This document shows positions 1 to 6,471 of a stretch of 23,966 nt of DNA, piece by piece; position 1 is the first letter of the stretch; every line of letters begins with the position of its first letter. The notes under the pieces were generated by a model, which made no database searches, was not told the origin of the DNA, and saw only the letters and a program-made list of their open reading frames with translations. The position numbers and the translations under genes are program-made. The stretch is from Alphaproteobacteria bacterium. GTDB lineage: Bacteria > Pseudomonadota > Alphaproteobacteria > Micropepsales > Micropepsaceae. Location of the stretch: NCBI GenBank assembly GCA_003451645.1, contig DMER01000107.1, positions 39,554-63,519 on the forward strand, in the 5' to 3' direction.

Positions 1-122
1 CAACGTCACAAAACGAAACAGAACGTAACAAAACGTAACAGGTTTCGCGGAGTTTTTTGTCGGAAGTGAGCCGTTTTTTGCGCCGCGCGGGCCGGAAAAC
101 GCGATTCAGACAAAACGTAACA
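1..122. repeat. 10-bp-period array of AACGTAACA-type units
   Basis: Four consecutive 10-bp units fill positions 1-40: CAACGTCACA, AAACGAAACA, GAACGTAACA and AAACGTAACA. A separate fifth copy, AAACGTAACA, lies at 113-122. The copies become more regular rightward, and the array may continue left of the window. A 10-bp period is about one helical turn, so the units would face the same side of the DNA, as in an operator bound by several protein dimers. On the other strand the unit reads TGTTACGTTT, which looks like a regulator half-site. That is inference: no regulator gene is adjacent within the window. Confidence 0.55.
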
Positions 123-294
123 GCGAGGTCGACTTGTTTGTGAGGCGTCTGGTCAGGAGGCGGACGCGCAAGGCCCCTATGGCGCCGCGGCTCCGGCCAG
201 ACCCCGCGCGGCGTGCTCAGTCTCACATGAGGCGCTGAGGTGTCTGATAAGTTTTGCGGGTCGAACCTGCACAAATGCGATCATTCAGAAAGAG
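123..294. other. intergenic stretch, nothing recognised
   Basis: About 170 bases lie between the repeat array and the stop codon of the leftward coiled-coil gene. I see no convincing reading frame, RNA gene or terminator with a T-tract. It is G+C-rich, unlike the A+T-rich gene that follows. Confidence 0.4.
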
Positions 295-1527
295 CTAATT
301 TCCTTGCGGCTCTGGAAGCCGTGATGGACTTGATTGAGAATTAGGTCCGGCTTGTGCCGGACTGGAACCGGGGGAGCGCTTCTTGATAATCGCGTCGAGC
401 CTCGCAATATCCCTCCAAATCTTCCTTACCTCTAGATCAAGTTTCGAATTATTTTGTTGAAGGGTATTGACTTTATTCTTAGTATCTTGCAAGATTGTCA
501 ATAATGGCTTCAATTCGCGAAACTGTTCTATTGCAGCAACAATATTTGACAAGCCGCTTGGGCCAATTTTATTTGCCTGATTTACAAATTCTTTTAATTC
601 TTCTCGGAGCTTTTCTATATCATCTTTAGCAGTTTGAATTTTAATGTCATTGCTGAGCATTTGCTGCGTGGCAGACTCTATTGATCCTTTATACTGCTCT
701 TCAATTTCTTTCTTTTTATCGTTTATTACGTTGATCGCCACCGCCTTTCCTTCATTGCCGGCCCACAAGAACACCGCGCCGCCTACAGCTAACAGCGTCA
801 AGACACCGGATATAAACATTGTCCACAGGCTAAAATTTTTATACTTGACCCAATGATTTATTCCTTGCCGCGCCACCGCCAAACTTGCGGCATCGGTTGC
901 AGCTTTAAGGATGACAGCTTCGCGCTCAAGGAACATCTGCCTAGCCACATCTGACATTTGCCCTCTTTGATGATCAGACAAGTCGCGCGCGGCCTTGGCA
1001 ACTTCAAAAGAAGTCACACGATCAATGTCCGTATAGACTCGTTCTTGAAGCTCTTTGAACGCAGATTGAGCGGTAACACGACTTATCTCCTTGGTACTTT
1101 CAGTGAGCACGCTCACTCTGGACTGTAGCACTTGCTCAAGAGCATTGAGGGTGGGCTGACTGACCGAACTTCTGACGTCATTCACCTGAGACTGAAATAG
1201 TTCGTTGTCTCTCTGGAGCTTGGACACCATTGCAGTAAGTTCAGAAAGGCGTCGTTCTAGGGCGAAAGAACTGTCAACGGAGACTGCGTCACCAGCTGGC
1301 ACTTTCTGCAATACAACGGATCTTTGCGCTCCATACTTTCGTGCCAATGCCGCCCCGAAAATCGGGAAACTCATGTGCCGTTCAAGAACATTGACCGCCG
1401 TGACTTCAGGGCCGAGGCCCTCCTTCTGCAGATCAGTCAACAGCACCTGAGGCGATGACGGCGGATGGTTGGCATTGTCATTTTCCTGATGTTCGCTTTC
1501 ATTCACCTGTGCGTCAATCGAGGTCAT
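295..1527 (-). CDS. single-pass membrane coiled-coil protein, unknown function
   Basis: I do not recognise this 410-residue protein. The ATG at 1527 is chosen because GGAGGG lies at 1534-1539 (read on the minus strand) at good spacing; an upstream in-frame ATG at 1578 has no such site. The N-terminus is polar and Asn/Glu-rich. Heptad-like helix with many Glu, Gln, Leu and Val residues runs to about residue 225. One hydrophobic helix (FSLWTMFISGVLTLLAVGG) sits near residues 232-255, and a second charged coiled-coil region follows, with stretches such as KKKEIEEQYKG and EKLREELKEFV. The tail is Ser/Pro-rich. The gene is clearly richer in A+T than its neighbours and uses codons such as AAT, TTA and ATA freely, which suggests recent transfer. 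It is a lone gene beside toxin-antitoxin remnants. A chemoreceptor, a secretion-pore or a phage-exclusion protein are possible comparisons, but no family motif supports any of them. Confidence 0.75.
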   Translation of the reverse strand: MTSIDAQVNESEHQENDNANHPPSSPQVLLTDLQKEGLGPEVTAVNVLERHMSFPIFGAALARKYGAQRSVVLQKVPAGDAVSVDSSFALERRLSELTAMVSKLQRDNELFQSQVNDVRSSVSQPTLNALEQVLQSRVSVLTESTKEISRVTAQSAFKELQERVYTDIDRVTSFEVAKAARDLSDHQRGQMSDVARQMFLEREAVILKAATDAASLAVARQGINHWVKYKNFSLWTMFISGVLTLLAVGGAVFLWAGNEGKAVAINVINDKKKEIEEQYKGSIESATQQMLSNDIKIQTAKDDIEKLREELKEFVNQANKIGPSGLSNIVAAIEQFRELKPLLTILQDTKNKVNTLQQNNSKLDLEVRKIWRDIARLDAIIKKRSPGSSPAQAGPNSQSSPSRLPEPQGN

Positions 1528-1909
1528 AATGTGCCCTCCATGAAAGCAAAAACCGACTTTTGCGGATCGGAATAACACACGCCCGACAGGCGCTCAAGAA
1601 TTCATTGGCGAATCAATTCCTCTCCTTGAGCCTCCAGCTACCGAGCACCTCATCCTCAAGTAGATGGTCACACAATTTCTGGAATATAGCCTCTGCCCTA
1701 ATTTATAGAATTATACCCTTGCCATGACGAACCAATTCGACCAGCGATCCCCGAACAGTATAGGATCATAACATTATTAGCATCTGTGTCTCTGAATTCA
1801 CCGCCTTTCCATTCCTGACTTCCAGAGGTCCGGCAATGCGTCATCGCAATTTGCCCCTTCGCAATAACACATGGGTGCACCGCGTTCGATATTGGTGTAT
1901 ATTAACTCC
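1528..1909. other. A+T-rich divergent intergenic region
   Basis: This 380-base gap separates the leftward coiled-coil gene from the rightward mntA gene and should hold both promoters. On the minus strand a TATAAT hexamer occurs at 1715-1710, about 180 bases before the leftward start codon; a matching -35 is not obvious. On the plus strand TATATT at 1898-1903 ends only 6 bases before the mntA ATG. Short frames exist here on both strands, but none has a ribosome binding site or recognisable protein content. Confidence 0.4.
1898..1903 (+). promoter_or_regulatory. possible -10 box of mntA (leaderless transcript)
   Basis: TATATT lies immediately upstream of the ATG at 1910, so initiation about 7 bases downstream would start the message at or near the start codon. 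No good -35 element was identified, so this remains tentative. Confidence 0.3.
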
Positions 1910-2215
1910 ATGCAAACCGACCTTGTCATTACCAAGATTAAGGCGCTTGAGCCACAATTGCGTGATGACAGAGTTGCGCGCGCACTGGTGTTCGGGTCCT
2001 TGGCACGCGGTGAAGCACGAGATGACTCCGACATTGATATCGCCATCGAACCGGAGGAGGAGCGAAACTTGATGACCTTGAAGGTGTTGGACATTTATGG
2101 GCTGTTTGGAGCCGCCTTTGGTCATGACACATTGATCGATGTTGTTGTCTTGCCGCACAAGAAAGCCGGCCTCGAAGCGGCGATCGCCAAGGACGCGCTC
2201 ATTGCCTTCGAGTGA
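1910..2215 (+). CDS. mntA: MntA-type minimal nucleotidyltransferase (HEPN/MNT antitoxin)
   Basis: This 101-residue protein has the minimal nucleotidyltransferase signature GSLARGEARDDSDIDIAI, a complete GS-x10-D-x-D pattern, near residues 29-46. A further acidic strand IDVVVLP follows at about 77-83. In known MntA/HepT systems the antitoxin adds AMP groups to the HEPN ribonuclease toxin and silences it. The ATG at 1910 is preferred because the family begins just before the first helix; a longer frame from 1871 adds 13 unlikely residues. There is no ribosome binding site, and a TATATT -10-like box ends 6 bases before the ATG, so a leaderless transcript is possible. The toxin gene that should follow is broken, so this may be a solitary antitoxin. 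Confidence 0.85.
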   Translation: MQTDLVITKIKALEPQLRDDRVARALVFGSLARGEARDDSDIDIAIEPEEERNLMTLKVLDIYGLFGAAFGHDTLIDVVVLPHKKAGLEAAIAKDALIAFE

Positions 2216-2353
2216 TCCCCTGCGCCGCGTTGAGGACATCCTCACTTCGATTACGATGATCGAAGACTATGTGCGTCGCGCTGGCGGGCGGACATTCTCA
2301 TCTCGGTTGAGAATGAGTTCCATGATGCTGTTGAGCGGCTAAATTTGGGCTGA
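2202..2353 (+). pseudogene. hepT: hepT remnant (HEPN/DUF86 toxin with internal deletion)
   Basis: A frame starting at TTG 2202, with AAGGA at 2189-2193 as ribosome binding site, overlaps the end of mntA. It reads SSDPLRRVEDILTSI then MIEDYVRRAG, the usual first helix of HepT/DUF86 proteins. That frame then runs into unrelated residues and stops at 2342. The frame ending at 2353 reads DILISVENEFHDAVERLNLG, which resembles the last helix of the same family. The two ends are joined within about 2279-2300. Roughly half of the usual length of about 110 residues is missing, including the central segment with the RX4-6H ribonuclease motif. The toxin therefore appears destroyed by an out-of-frame internal deletion. 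Confidence 0.6.
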
Positions 2354-2479
2354 TGATCCATCAGTACCGAGAGGCTGTTCGTCGGTTGCTATGGTTTGAC
2401 CATTAGTTTCAAGTAAAGGTGCAAAGTGAGGGAAGACGCGAAGGTTTTGGCGCTCAAAGTGTAGCAACGCGCGAGATCG

Positions 2480-2494
2480 CTTGGCCGGGATGAC
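2480..2494. repeat. second copy of the CTTGGCCGGGATGAC repeat core
   Basis: This 15-base match to 3438-3452 lies in the gap between the broken hepT and vapB. It brackets the AbrB/VapC pair as a direct repeat about 960 bases apart. It is probably a decayed copy of the dispersed palindromic repeat rather than an attachment site. Confidence 0.4.
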
Positions 2495-2543
2495 GAGATT
2501 TTTGCGGACCTCTCGCGGCCGCTGACTTGACCGGACCGCCTCG

Positions 2544-2580
2544 GCGCCTTACGTTGCGCCTTACCCAAGGTAAGGAGCGC
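2544..2580. promoter_or_regulatory. probable operator of the AbrB/VapC pair
   Basis: GCGCCTTAC occurs twice as a direct repeat, at 2544-2552 and 2556-2564. The second copy is also the left arm of an inverted repeat, CCTTACC-CAA-GGTAAGG, at 2559-2575. The right arm merges into the ribosome binding site AAGGAG just before the antitoxin ATG at 2583. AbrB-type antitoxins generally bind such palindromes at their own promoter, so autorepression is the natural reading. It is inferred, not shown. Confidence 0.6.
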
Positions 2581-2582
2581 TC

Positions 2583-2822
2583 ATGTCAACCGCAACACTC
2601 ACCTCGAAGGGGCAACTGACTTTGCCAAAGGATGTTCGCGACGCGCTTGGCGTGGGACCCGGCGACCGGATTGATTTCGTGCGCATGGAGGATGGGACTT
2701 ATGCCATCCTGCAAGCGACCCAGCCGGTGAAGGCCCTGAAAGGACTCATTCCAGCGCCCAAGAAGCCCGTAAGCCTGTCCGCCATGGAAAAGGCCGTCGC
2801 TCGCGGAGCTAAGGGCCGGTGA
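2583..2822 (+). CDS. vapB: AbrB/MazE/SpoVT-type antitoxin (VapB)
   Basis: This is a 79-residue swapped-hairpin AbrB DNA-binding protein. The motif TLTSKGQLTLPKDVRDALGV at residues 5-24, followed by GPGDRIDFV, is the hallmark of the fold. The C-terminal part, with LKGLIPAPKKPVS, is the probable toxin-binding tail. The start is fixed by AAGGAG at short spacing. Its stop overlaps the toxin start in a GTGA arrangement, showing translational coupling. It should neutralise the PIN toxin and, with it, repress the promoter through the inverted repeat directly upstream. Confidence 0.9.
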   Translation: MSTATLTSKGQLTLPKDVRDALGVGPGDRIDFVRMEDGTYAILQATQPVKALKGLIPAPKKPVSLSAMEKAVARGAKGR

Positions 2823-3217
2823 TCGGTCTCGATACCAACGTCATTGTCCGCTTTCTTGTGCAAGATGACAGGGTCCAGTCACCGGCTGCCACGCGCTTTT
2901 TCTCCAGCCTCAGCCGTGAACAGCCGGGTTTCGTCAGCACCGTCGTCCTGGCCGAGGTCACCTGGGTCCTCGCCCGCGCCTACAAATCGCCCCGCGCAGA
3001 CATCGCCAAAACGGTTGAGGGATTGTTGCGATCCGCCGAATTGGTGGTCGAAAATGCCCCGGCGGCCTACCGTGCCCTTGGCCACTATAGAGCGTCGCGG
3101 TCGCTCGACTTCGCCGACGCCCTCATTGCTCAGATTGCGGCATTGGCTGGTGCTGAGAACACGGTCACCTTTGACCGATCTGCAGCCTCATCGCCTGGCA
3201 TGCGTTTGTTGCAATAG
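2819..3217 (+). CDS. vapC: PIN-domain ribonuclease toxin (VapC family)
   Basis: This 132-residue PIN-domain protein starts with GTG and overlaps the antitoxin by 4 bases. The acidic residues expected for the metal site are visible: D5 in IGLDTNVIVRFL, E46 in VVLAEVTWVL, D97/D100 in SLDFADALIA, and D119 in VTFDRSA. Length and residue order fit an intact VapC toxin, an RNase that usually cuts tRNA or rRNA; the target cannot be read from sequence. It is encoded downstream of its antitoxin, the usual order for VapBC pairs. Confidence 0.92.
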   Translation: MIGLDTNVIVRFLVQDDRVQSPAATRFFSSLSREQPGFVSTVVLAEVTWVLARAYKSPRADIAKTVEGLLRSAELVVENAPAAYRALGHYRASRSLDFADALIAQIAALAGAENTVTFDRSAASSPGMRLLQ

Positions 3218-3333
3218 GAGACGGGACGTGAGGGGGTGCAAAGCGGGATTTCACGCCAGGCGCCAAGAGTTTCCTTTCGACGGATTGGCGCGAAATGTTG
3301 TGCGTCATGTCAGCGAAATGCCCCCATCCCCGC

Positions 3334-3452
3334 CCCGGATCAAATCCGGGCCGGGACTTCCCCACATGCTGGCGCATGGGGGGAAGATGAAGGACACGCG
3401 CCCATGCCTTCGTGCCCGGCTCGGGCCCTAAGCGGGCCTTGGCCGGGATGAC
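3334..3452. repeat. palindromic intergenic repeat between convergent genes
   Basis: The gap between vapC and the convergent receptor gene contains CCCGGAT-CAA-ATCCGGG (3334-3350), a perfect 7-bp inverted repeat, and GGCCC-TAAGC-GGGCC (3424-3438). The 15-mer CTTGGCCGGGATGAC at 3438-3452 occurs again at 2480-2494. Such CCCGG-rich palindromes are typical of dispersed extragenic repeats in alphaproteobacteria. The hairpins could end transcription from both sides, but no T-tract is seen. Confidence 0.5.
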
Positions 3453-3459
3453 ACACACC

Positions 3460-5469
3460 TTAGAACGTAAACCGCCCGACAATACGCAGATCGCGGCCAG
3501 GTTGCTGCACGGCATCCTTCACGAATGACACCGCATTGCGCTGACGCGCATCGGTCAGGTTACGGCCGACGAGGCTCACGTCAAAAGCGGTCGTTTCGCC
3601 TTGATAGGCCCGCCAGGTCGCATTGGCGCCAAGGTCGATATAGCCCTTGGTCGGCGTTTCGAAGAGAGCGGTCTCATCGCGCTCCTCAACGCGCAAGACG
3701 CGCAACTCAGCCCCAATCGTCTCGCCCGCCAGGAACAGCCCCGCACCATAGCGCATCGGCGTGATCCGTGGGAGCGGCTCGCCACCATCCAGCTCGCCAT
3801 CCACATAATCGGCCTGGGCCAAGACACCCCACGTGCCGCCAGCCGCGTCACCCAGATTGAGCCGCGCCTCAACCTCAAAGCCCCAGAAGGTGGCGTCATC
3901 CTGCTCCCAAAGGACCTCGAAGAAGTCCAACCCAGGACCTACAATGCAAACGCCCATGTCATCGCAAGTGTTGCCAGTGAGTTGCGGATAGATGAACCCG
4001 TCAAAAAGACTGACCCACATGGCGGCCTTGATCGACACGCGTGCATCCTCAATCCGCGCGGTTGCCTCCAGCGAATTGGCACGCTCGACGCCCAGCGTCG
4101 GGTCGCCAATCTCAAAAGTGGCAGGACCGTCATGCGGCCCACGCGCGAACAACTCAGTCAAACCAGGCGCACGCGCGGCGCTGGCGGCGGTGAGCCCCAG
4201 GGTCGTCGTCTCGTTGACGGCATAGACAAGACCCAAAGCGCCGCTGACTGGTGTGAAGTCCACCGATGTTGGGATGTCGCTGACGGGCGTGCCTTCGCGG
4301 CGGGCCATTTCAACCCGCAGGGAGCCTTCGAGCAGAAGCTTGTCCGACAATTCGCTTTGCCCAAAGACATAGGCCGCAAAGGCCTCGCCCGTGGCGGGGA
4401 GGAGGAATTCCTCTGCCTCGCCGAGGGCCGAGAAATCGCGGTGATTATAGTGCAGGCCGATGGCCAGATCGCTCAAAGGGCCGACCTTGCCGAACACAGC
4501 CTCGGCACGCACCTCGCGCTCGTCATTGAGGAACGTCGCACCAATCGAGCCGTCGGGCTCAATCTCGGAATGCTCGTAATCGGAGCCCGCCGCTTCGACC
4601 GAGAGGGTCTGCAGCGCGCCCACATTGACGTTCCATTTGCCGCGGCCTTGCAAGCGGACATTATCCATCTCGATGAAGGTGTCGCTGGATGGCAGGCCGT
4701 AACTGGCCGAGTGGTTGCTGATCGCAAGACCGATGGTCCCGACACTGTCACCGGTGGCCAGACCAAAGGCATAACCTGACGCATCGGCAAAGGAGTTGAT
4801 CTGTTTGCCATCAGGCGTCTCGTAATCGTCCTGACGGCGGGAATAAACATCGGCGTGGAACTTGACCGCCTTGCCGCCGCGAATGGCCGCAGCCCCTTGG
4901 AGGCCGTCGGACACGGAACTGTAGATGCCAACCGCCTCGCCCGTCAGGATCTCTGGGGCGGTATCGGGAATGCGCGTGTTGAGCACGTTGACCACGCCGC
5001 CGATCGCTTGGCTGCCATAGCGCAAGGTGGCGGCCCCGCGCAGCACCTCGATCTTGGCAGATGAGAGCATGTCGATCGGCGTGCCGTGATCGGGGCCGAT
5101 ATCAGCCACATCCTGCGCACTAAGGCCGTTCTCGGTCACCAGCACGCGGCTGGCGTCAAAGCCACGCACGACAGGGCGGTTGGCGCCTTGGGCGAAGCCC
5201 GCACCGCTGATCCCCGGGATCGTCGCCAGCGCATCCCCGATGTCGGCCCCGCCATTCTTCAAGAGGTCGCTGCGGCCGGTTGTGGACACGATCCGCGACA
5301 GCTCATCCGCGCGGCGCGCGATGGGCGAGCCGGTTACCACGACTTTTTCGTCGAGCGATGGATCGGCCTGAGGCGCTGTGTCTTGTGCCTGCGCCAATCC
5401 GGTGCCTTGTAAGGCCAGCGCGCTCACCGCGAGCAGCGCCCATTGCCGTGTGTTCATACCCGTCGTCAT
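3460..5469 (-). CDS. TonB-dependent outer-membrane receptor, ZnuD-like (probable zinc)
   Basis: This 669-residue receptor starts at ATG 5469, after GGGGGAC. A signal peptide ends at about ...LQGTGLAQA. A TonB-box-like stretch EKVVVTGSP follows, then a plug domain with VVRGFDASRVLVTENG, SPDHA-like GPDHGTPIDMLSS and IEVLRGAATLRYGSQAIGG. The barrel runs to the C-terminal strand ending in RFTF, with terminal Phe as the assembly signal. The PDH segment and the later ARGPHDGPATFEIGDPTLG block resemble ZnuD-type zinc receptors more than siderophore receptors. A Cys pair (CDDMGVC) sits in a predicted extracellular loop and may be disulfide-bonded. The gene follows the DUF2946-like gene by 123 bases, and the shared upstream Zur-like site supports zinc. 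Copper or another divalent metal is the main alternative. Confidence 0.85.
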   Translation of the reverse strand: MTTGMNTRQWALLAVSALALQGTGLAQAQDTAPQADPSLDEKVVVTGSPIARRADELSRIVSTTGRSDLLKNGGADIGDALATIPGISGAGFAQGANRPVVRGFDASRVLVTENGLSAQDVADIGPDHGTPIDMLSSAKIEVLRGAATLRYGSQAIGGVVNVLNTRIPDTAPEILTGEAVGIYSSVSDGLQGAAAIRGGKAVKFHADVYSRRQDDYETPDGKQINSFADASGYAFGLATGDSVGTIGLAISNHSASYGLPSSDTFIEMDNVRLQGRGKWNVNVGALQTLSVEAAGSDYEHSEIEPDGSIGATFLNDEREVRAEAVFGKVGPLSDLAIGLHYNHRDFSALGEAEEFLLPATGEAFAAYVFGQSELSDKLLLEGSLRVEMARREGTPVSDIPTSVDFTPVSGALGLVYAVNETTTLGLTAASAARAPGLTELFARGPHDGPATFEIGDPTLGVERANSLEATARIEDARVSIKAAMWVSLFDGFIYPQLTGNTCDDMGVCIVGPGLDFFEVLWEQDDATFWGFEVEARLNLGDAAGGTWGVLAQADYVDGELDGGEPLPRITPMRYGAGLFLAGETIGAELRVLRVEERDETALFETPTKGYIDLGANATWRAYQGETTAFDVSLVGRNLTDARQRNAVSFVKDAVQQPGRDLRIVGRFTF

Positions 5470-5592
5470 ATTAGTCCCCCGGGAAGCCGTACCCGCTTCC
5501 ATCACTGCCCATTCATTGCTTTGAAGTGCCGCTCCGGCGGTTGAGGCGCCAACGCGTCTGACCTTGCGGGCCCTGTGGCCCGAAATTGGCTG

Positions 5593-5943
5593 TCAGGCGT
5601 GAGGTGGGGCGCGGCTGGTCCAGCCGGCGGGATTGTGCGGCGAGCGGCGCGTTTGCGGCCTTTCGGCAGCGGCATGGCCCTGGCGCACTGGCACAGCGAG
5701 GGCGCAGAGGGACGGAAGGGCCGCAGAGCCAGCGGCTTGCTTGGCCCAGCAGGTGAGACACGTGGCGCCGTCAGTGTCCTGATGATCGACGGGGGCGTGG
5801 TCGTGATCGCCGCAAGGAGGGGCCAGATCGAGCTCGCCGCCCACTTCGGCGTGATGGCTCAAAGGTGATGCGTCTGGGTGGGCATGTGCAGCCAGCGCCC
5901 AGCCATAAAAGGCAAGCAAGAATGCCAGGGCCCAGCGGATCAC
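5593..5943 (-). CDS. exported DUF2946-like metal-associated protein
   Basis: This 116-residue protein starts at GTG 5943, with a GGGGAGGGG stretch about 6 bases upstream; a longer frame from ATG 5988 lacks support and would bury the signal peptide. The first 21 residues, IRWALAFLLAFYGWALAAHA, form a signal peptide. The mature part is rich in His (HPDAS, LSHHAE, CGDHDHAPVDHQD) and has a CLTC pair at residues 62-65, a hydrophobic stretch, and an RAPP-type C-terminus. All of these are usual for DUF2946 proteins, which are often found beside metal-linked TonB receptors. It probably binds or handles metal in the periplasm for the receptor encoded just downstream. Its biochemical role is not established. 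Confidence 0.7.
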   Translation of the reverse strand: MIRWALAFLLAFYGWALAAHAHPDASPLSHHAEVGGELDLAPPCGDHDHAPVDHQDTDGATCLTCWAKQAAGSAALPSLCALAVPVRQGHAAAERPQTRRSPHNPAGWTSRAPPHA

Positions 5944-6009
5944 CGCATGTCCCCTCCCCCTCGCCAATGCCCTCTCCCGACCCGTCACAACCGTGCCCCA
6001 CTCCTCGAA

Positions 6010-6044
6010 GTGTTACGTTATAACACAATTCGAGCAGTGCTCAA
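6010..6044 (-). promoter_or_regulatory. Zur-like operator overlapping a sigma70-type promoter
   Basis: GTGTTACGTTATAACAC at 6010-6026 is an inverted repeat with perfect 6-bp outer arms. Its core fits a TGTTATA-n-TATAACA Zur-type box with two mismatches. On the minus strand TTGAGC (6044-6039), a 16-base spacer and TATAAC (6022-6017) make a good promoter, so the operator covers the -10 element. It lies about 70 bases before the DUF2946-like start codon. A repressor bound here would block the receptor operon. Assignment to Zur rests on the motif and the ZnuD-like receptor. Confidence 0.6.
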
Positions 6045-6057
6045 GAACACAATCGGG

Positions 6058-6402
6058 TTACTTTAACGAATTGATGTAAGCGATCAGATCTTCGATGTCC
6101 TGAGGGTTCAGGACGAATTCGGGCATGACCGTCTGGCCCTTATGCGGCACGATGATCCCCTCGGCAAAAGCCTCCGCCATATCCTCGATGCCGCCCTTGG
6201 CGGCGATGCTGCGAAAGGTGGGCGCGCCCGCATAGGGGCTTGTAGCGGCAGTCCCTAGCCCATGACAGCTCGCGCAATGGGCCTGAACCAGGCGCAGGCC
6301 CCGGGCCGCATCGCCCGGTCCCCCAACGGGCTCGTCCGGTACGGAAAGCGTTTCGCAAGCCCCGAGCGCAAGGACGGCAAGGAATATCAGAACCTTTCGC
6401 AT
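6058..6402 (-). CDS. lipoprotein c-type cytochrome, class I
   Basis: This 114-residue protein starts at ATG 6402 behind AGGAGG. A lipoprotein signal ends in LALGAC, so C16 should be lipidated and the protein anchored to a membrane facing the periplasm. A single haem-c site, CASCH, lies at residues 43-47. M93 in TVMPEF is the probable sixth haem ligand. The C-terminal helix QDIEDLIAYINSLK is typical of small class I cytochromes. It is the last gene of the leftward string beginning with queC, 69 bases after the membrane protein. Its electron partner is not evident here. Confidence 0.9.
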   Translation of the reverse strand: MRKVLIFLAVLALGACETLSVPDEPVGGPGDAARGLRLVQAHCASCHGLGTAATSPYAGAPTFRSIAAKGGIEDMAEAFAEGIIVPHKGQTVMPEFVLNPQDIEDLIAYINSLK

Positions 6403-6471
6403 GGCGGCCTCCTGCAATCTGTCATCGGGGACAAACATGGAGCGCGCGAGCGCTTAGCCCCATGACGCAGA

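Noticed and set aside
1..40. CRISPR-like short repeats
   Set aside because: The units are 10 bp with no spacers, so this is an operator or simple array and not a CRISPR.
3601..4779. Long open frame on the plus strand opposite the TonB receptor
   Set aside because: It is antisense to a well-supported receptor, has no family motifs, and is explained by the G+C-rich codon use of the opposite strand.
5513..5761. Second frame overlapping the DUF2946-like gene
   Set aside because: It lacks a signal peptide or motif, whereas the other frame has signal peptide, Cys/His motifs and the RAPP ending.
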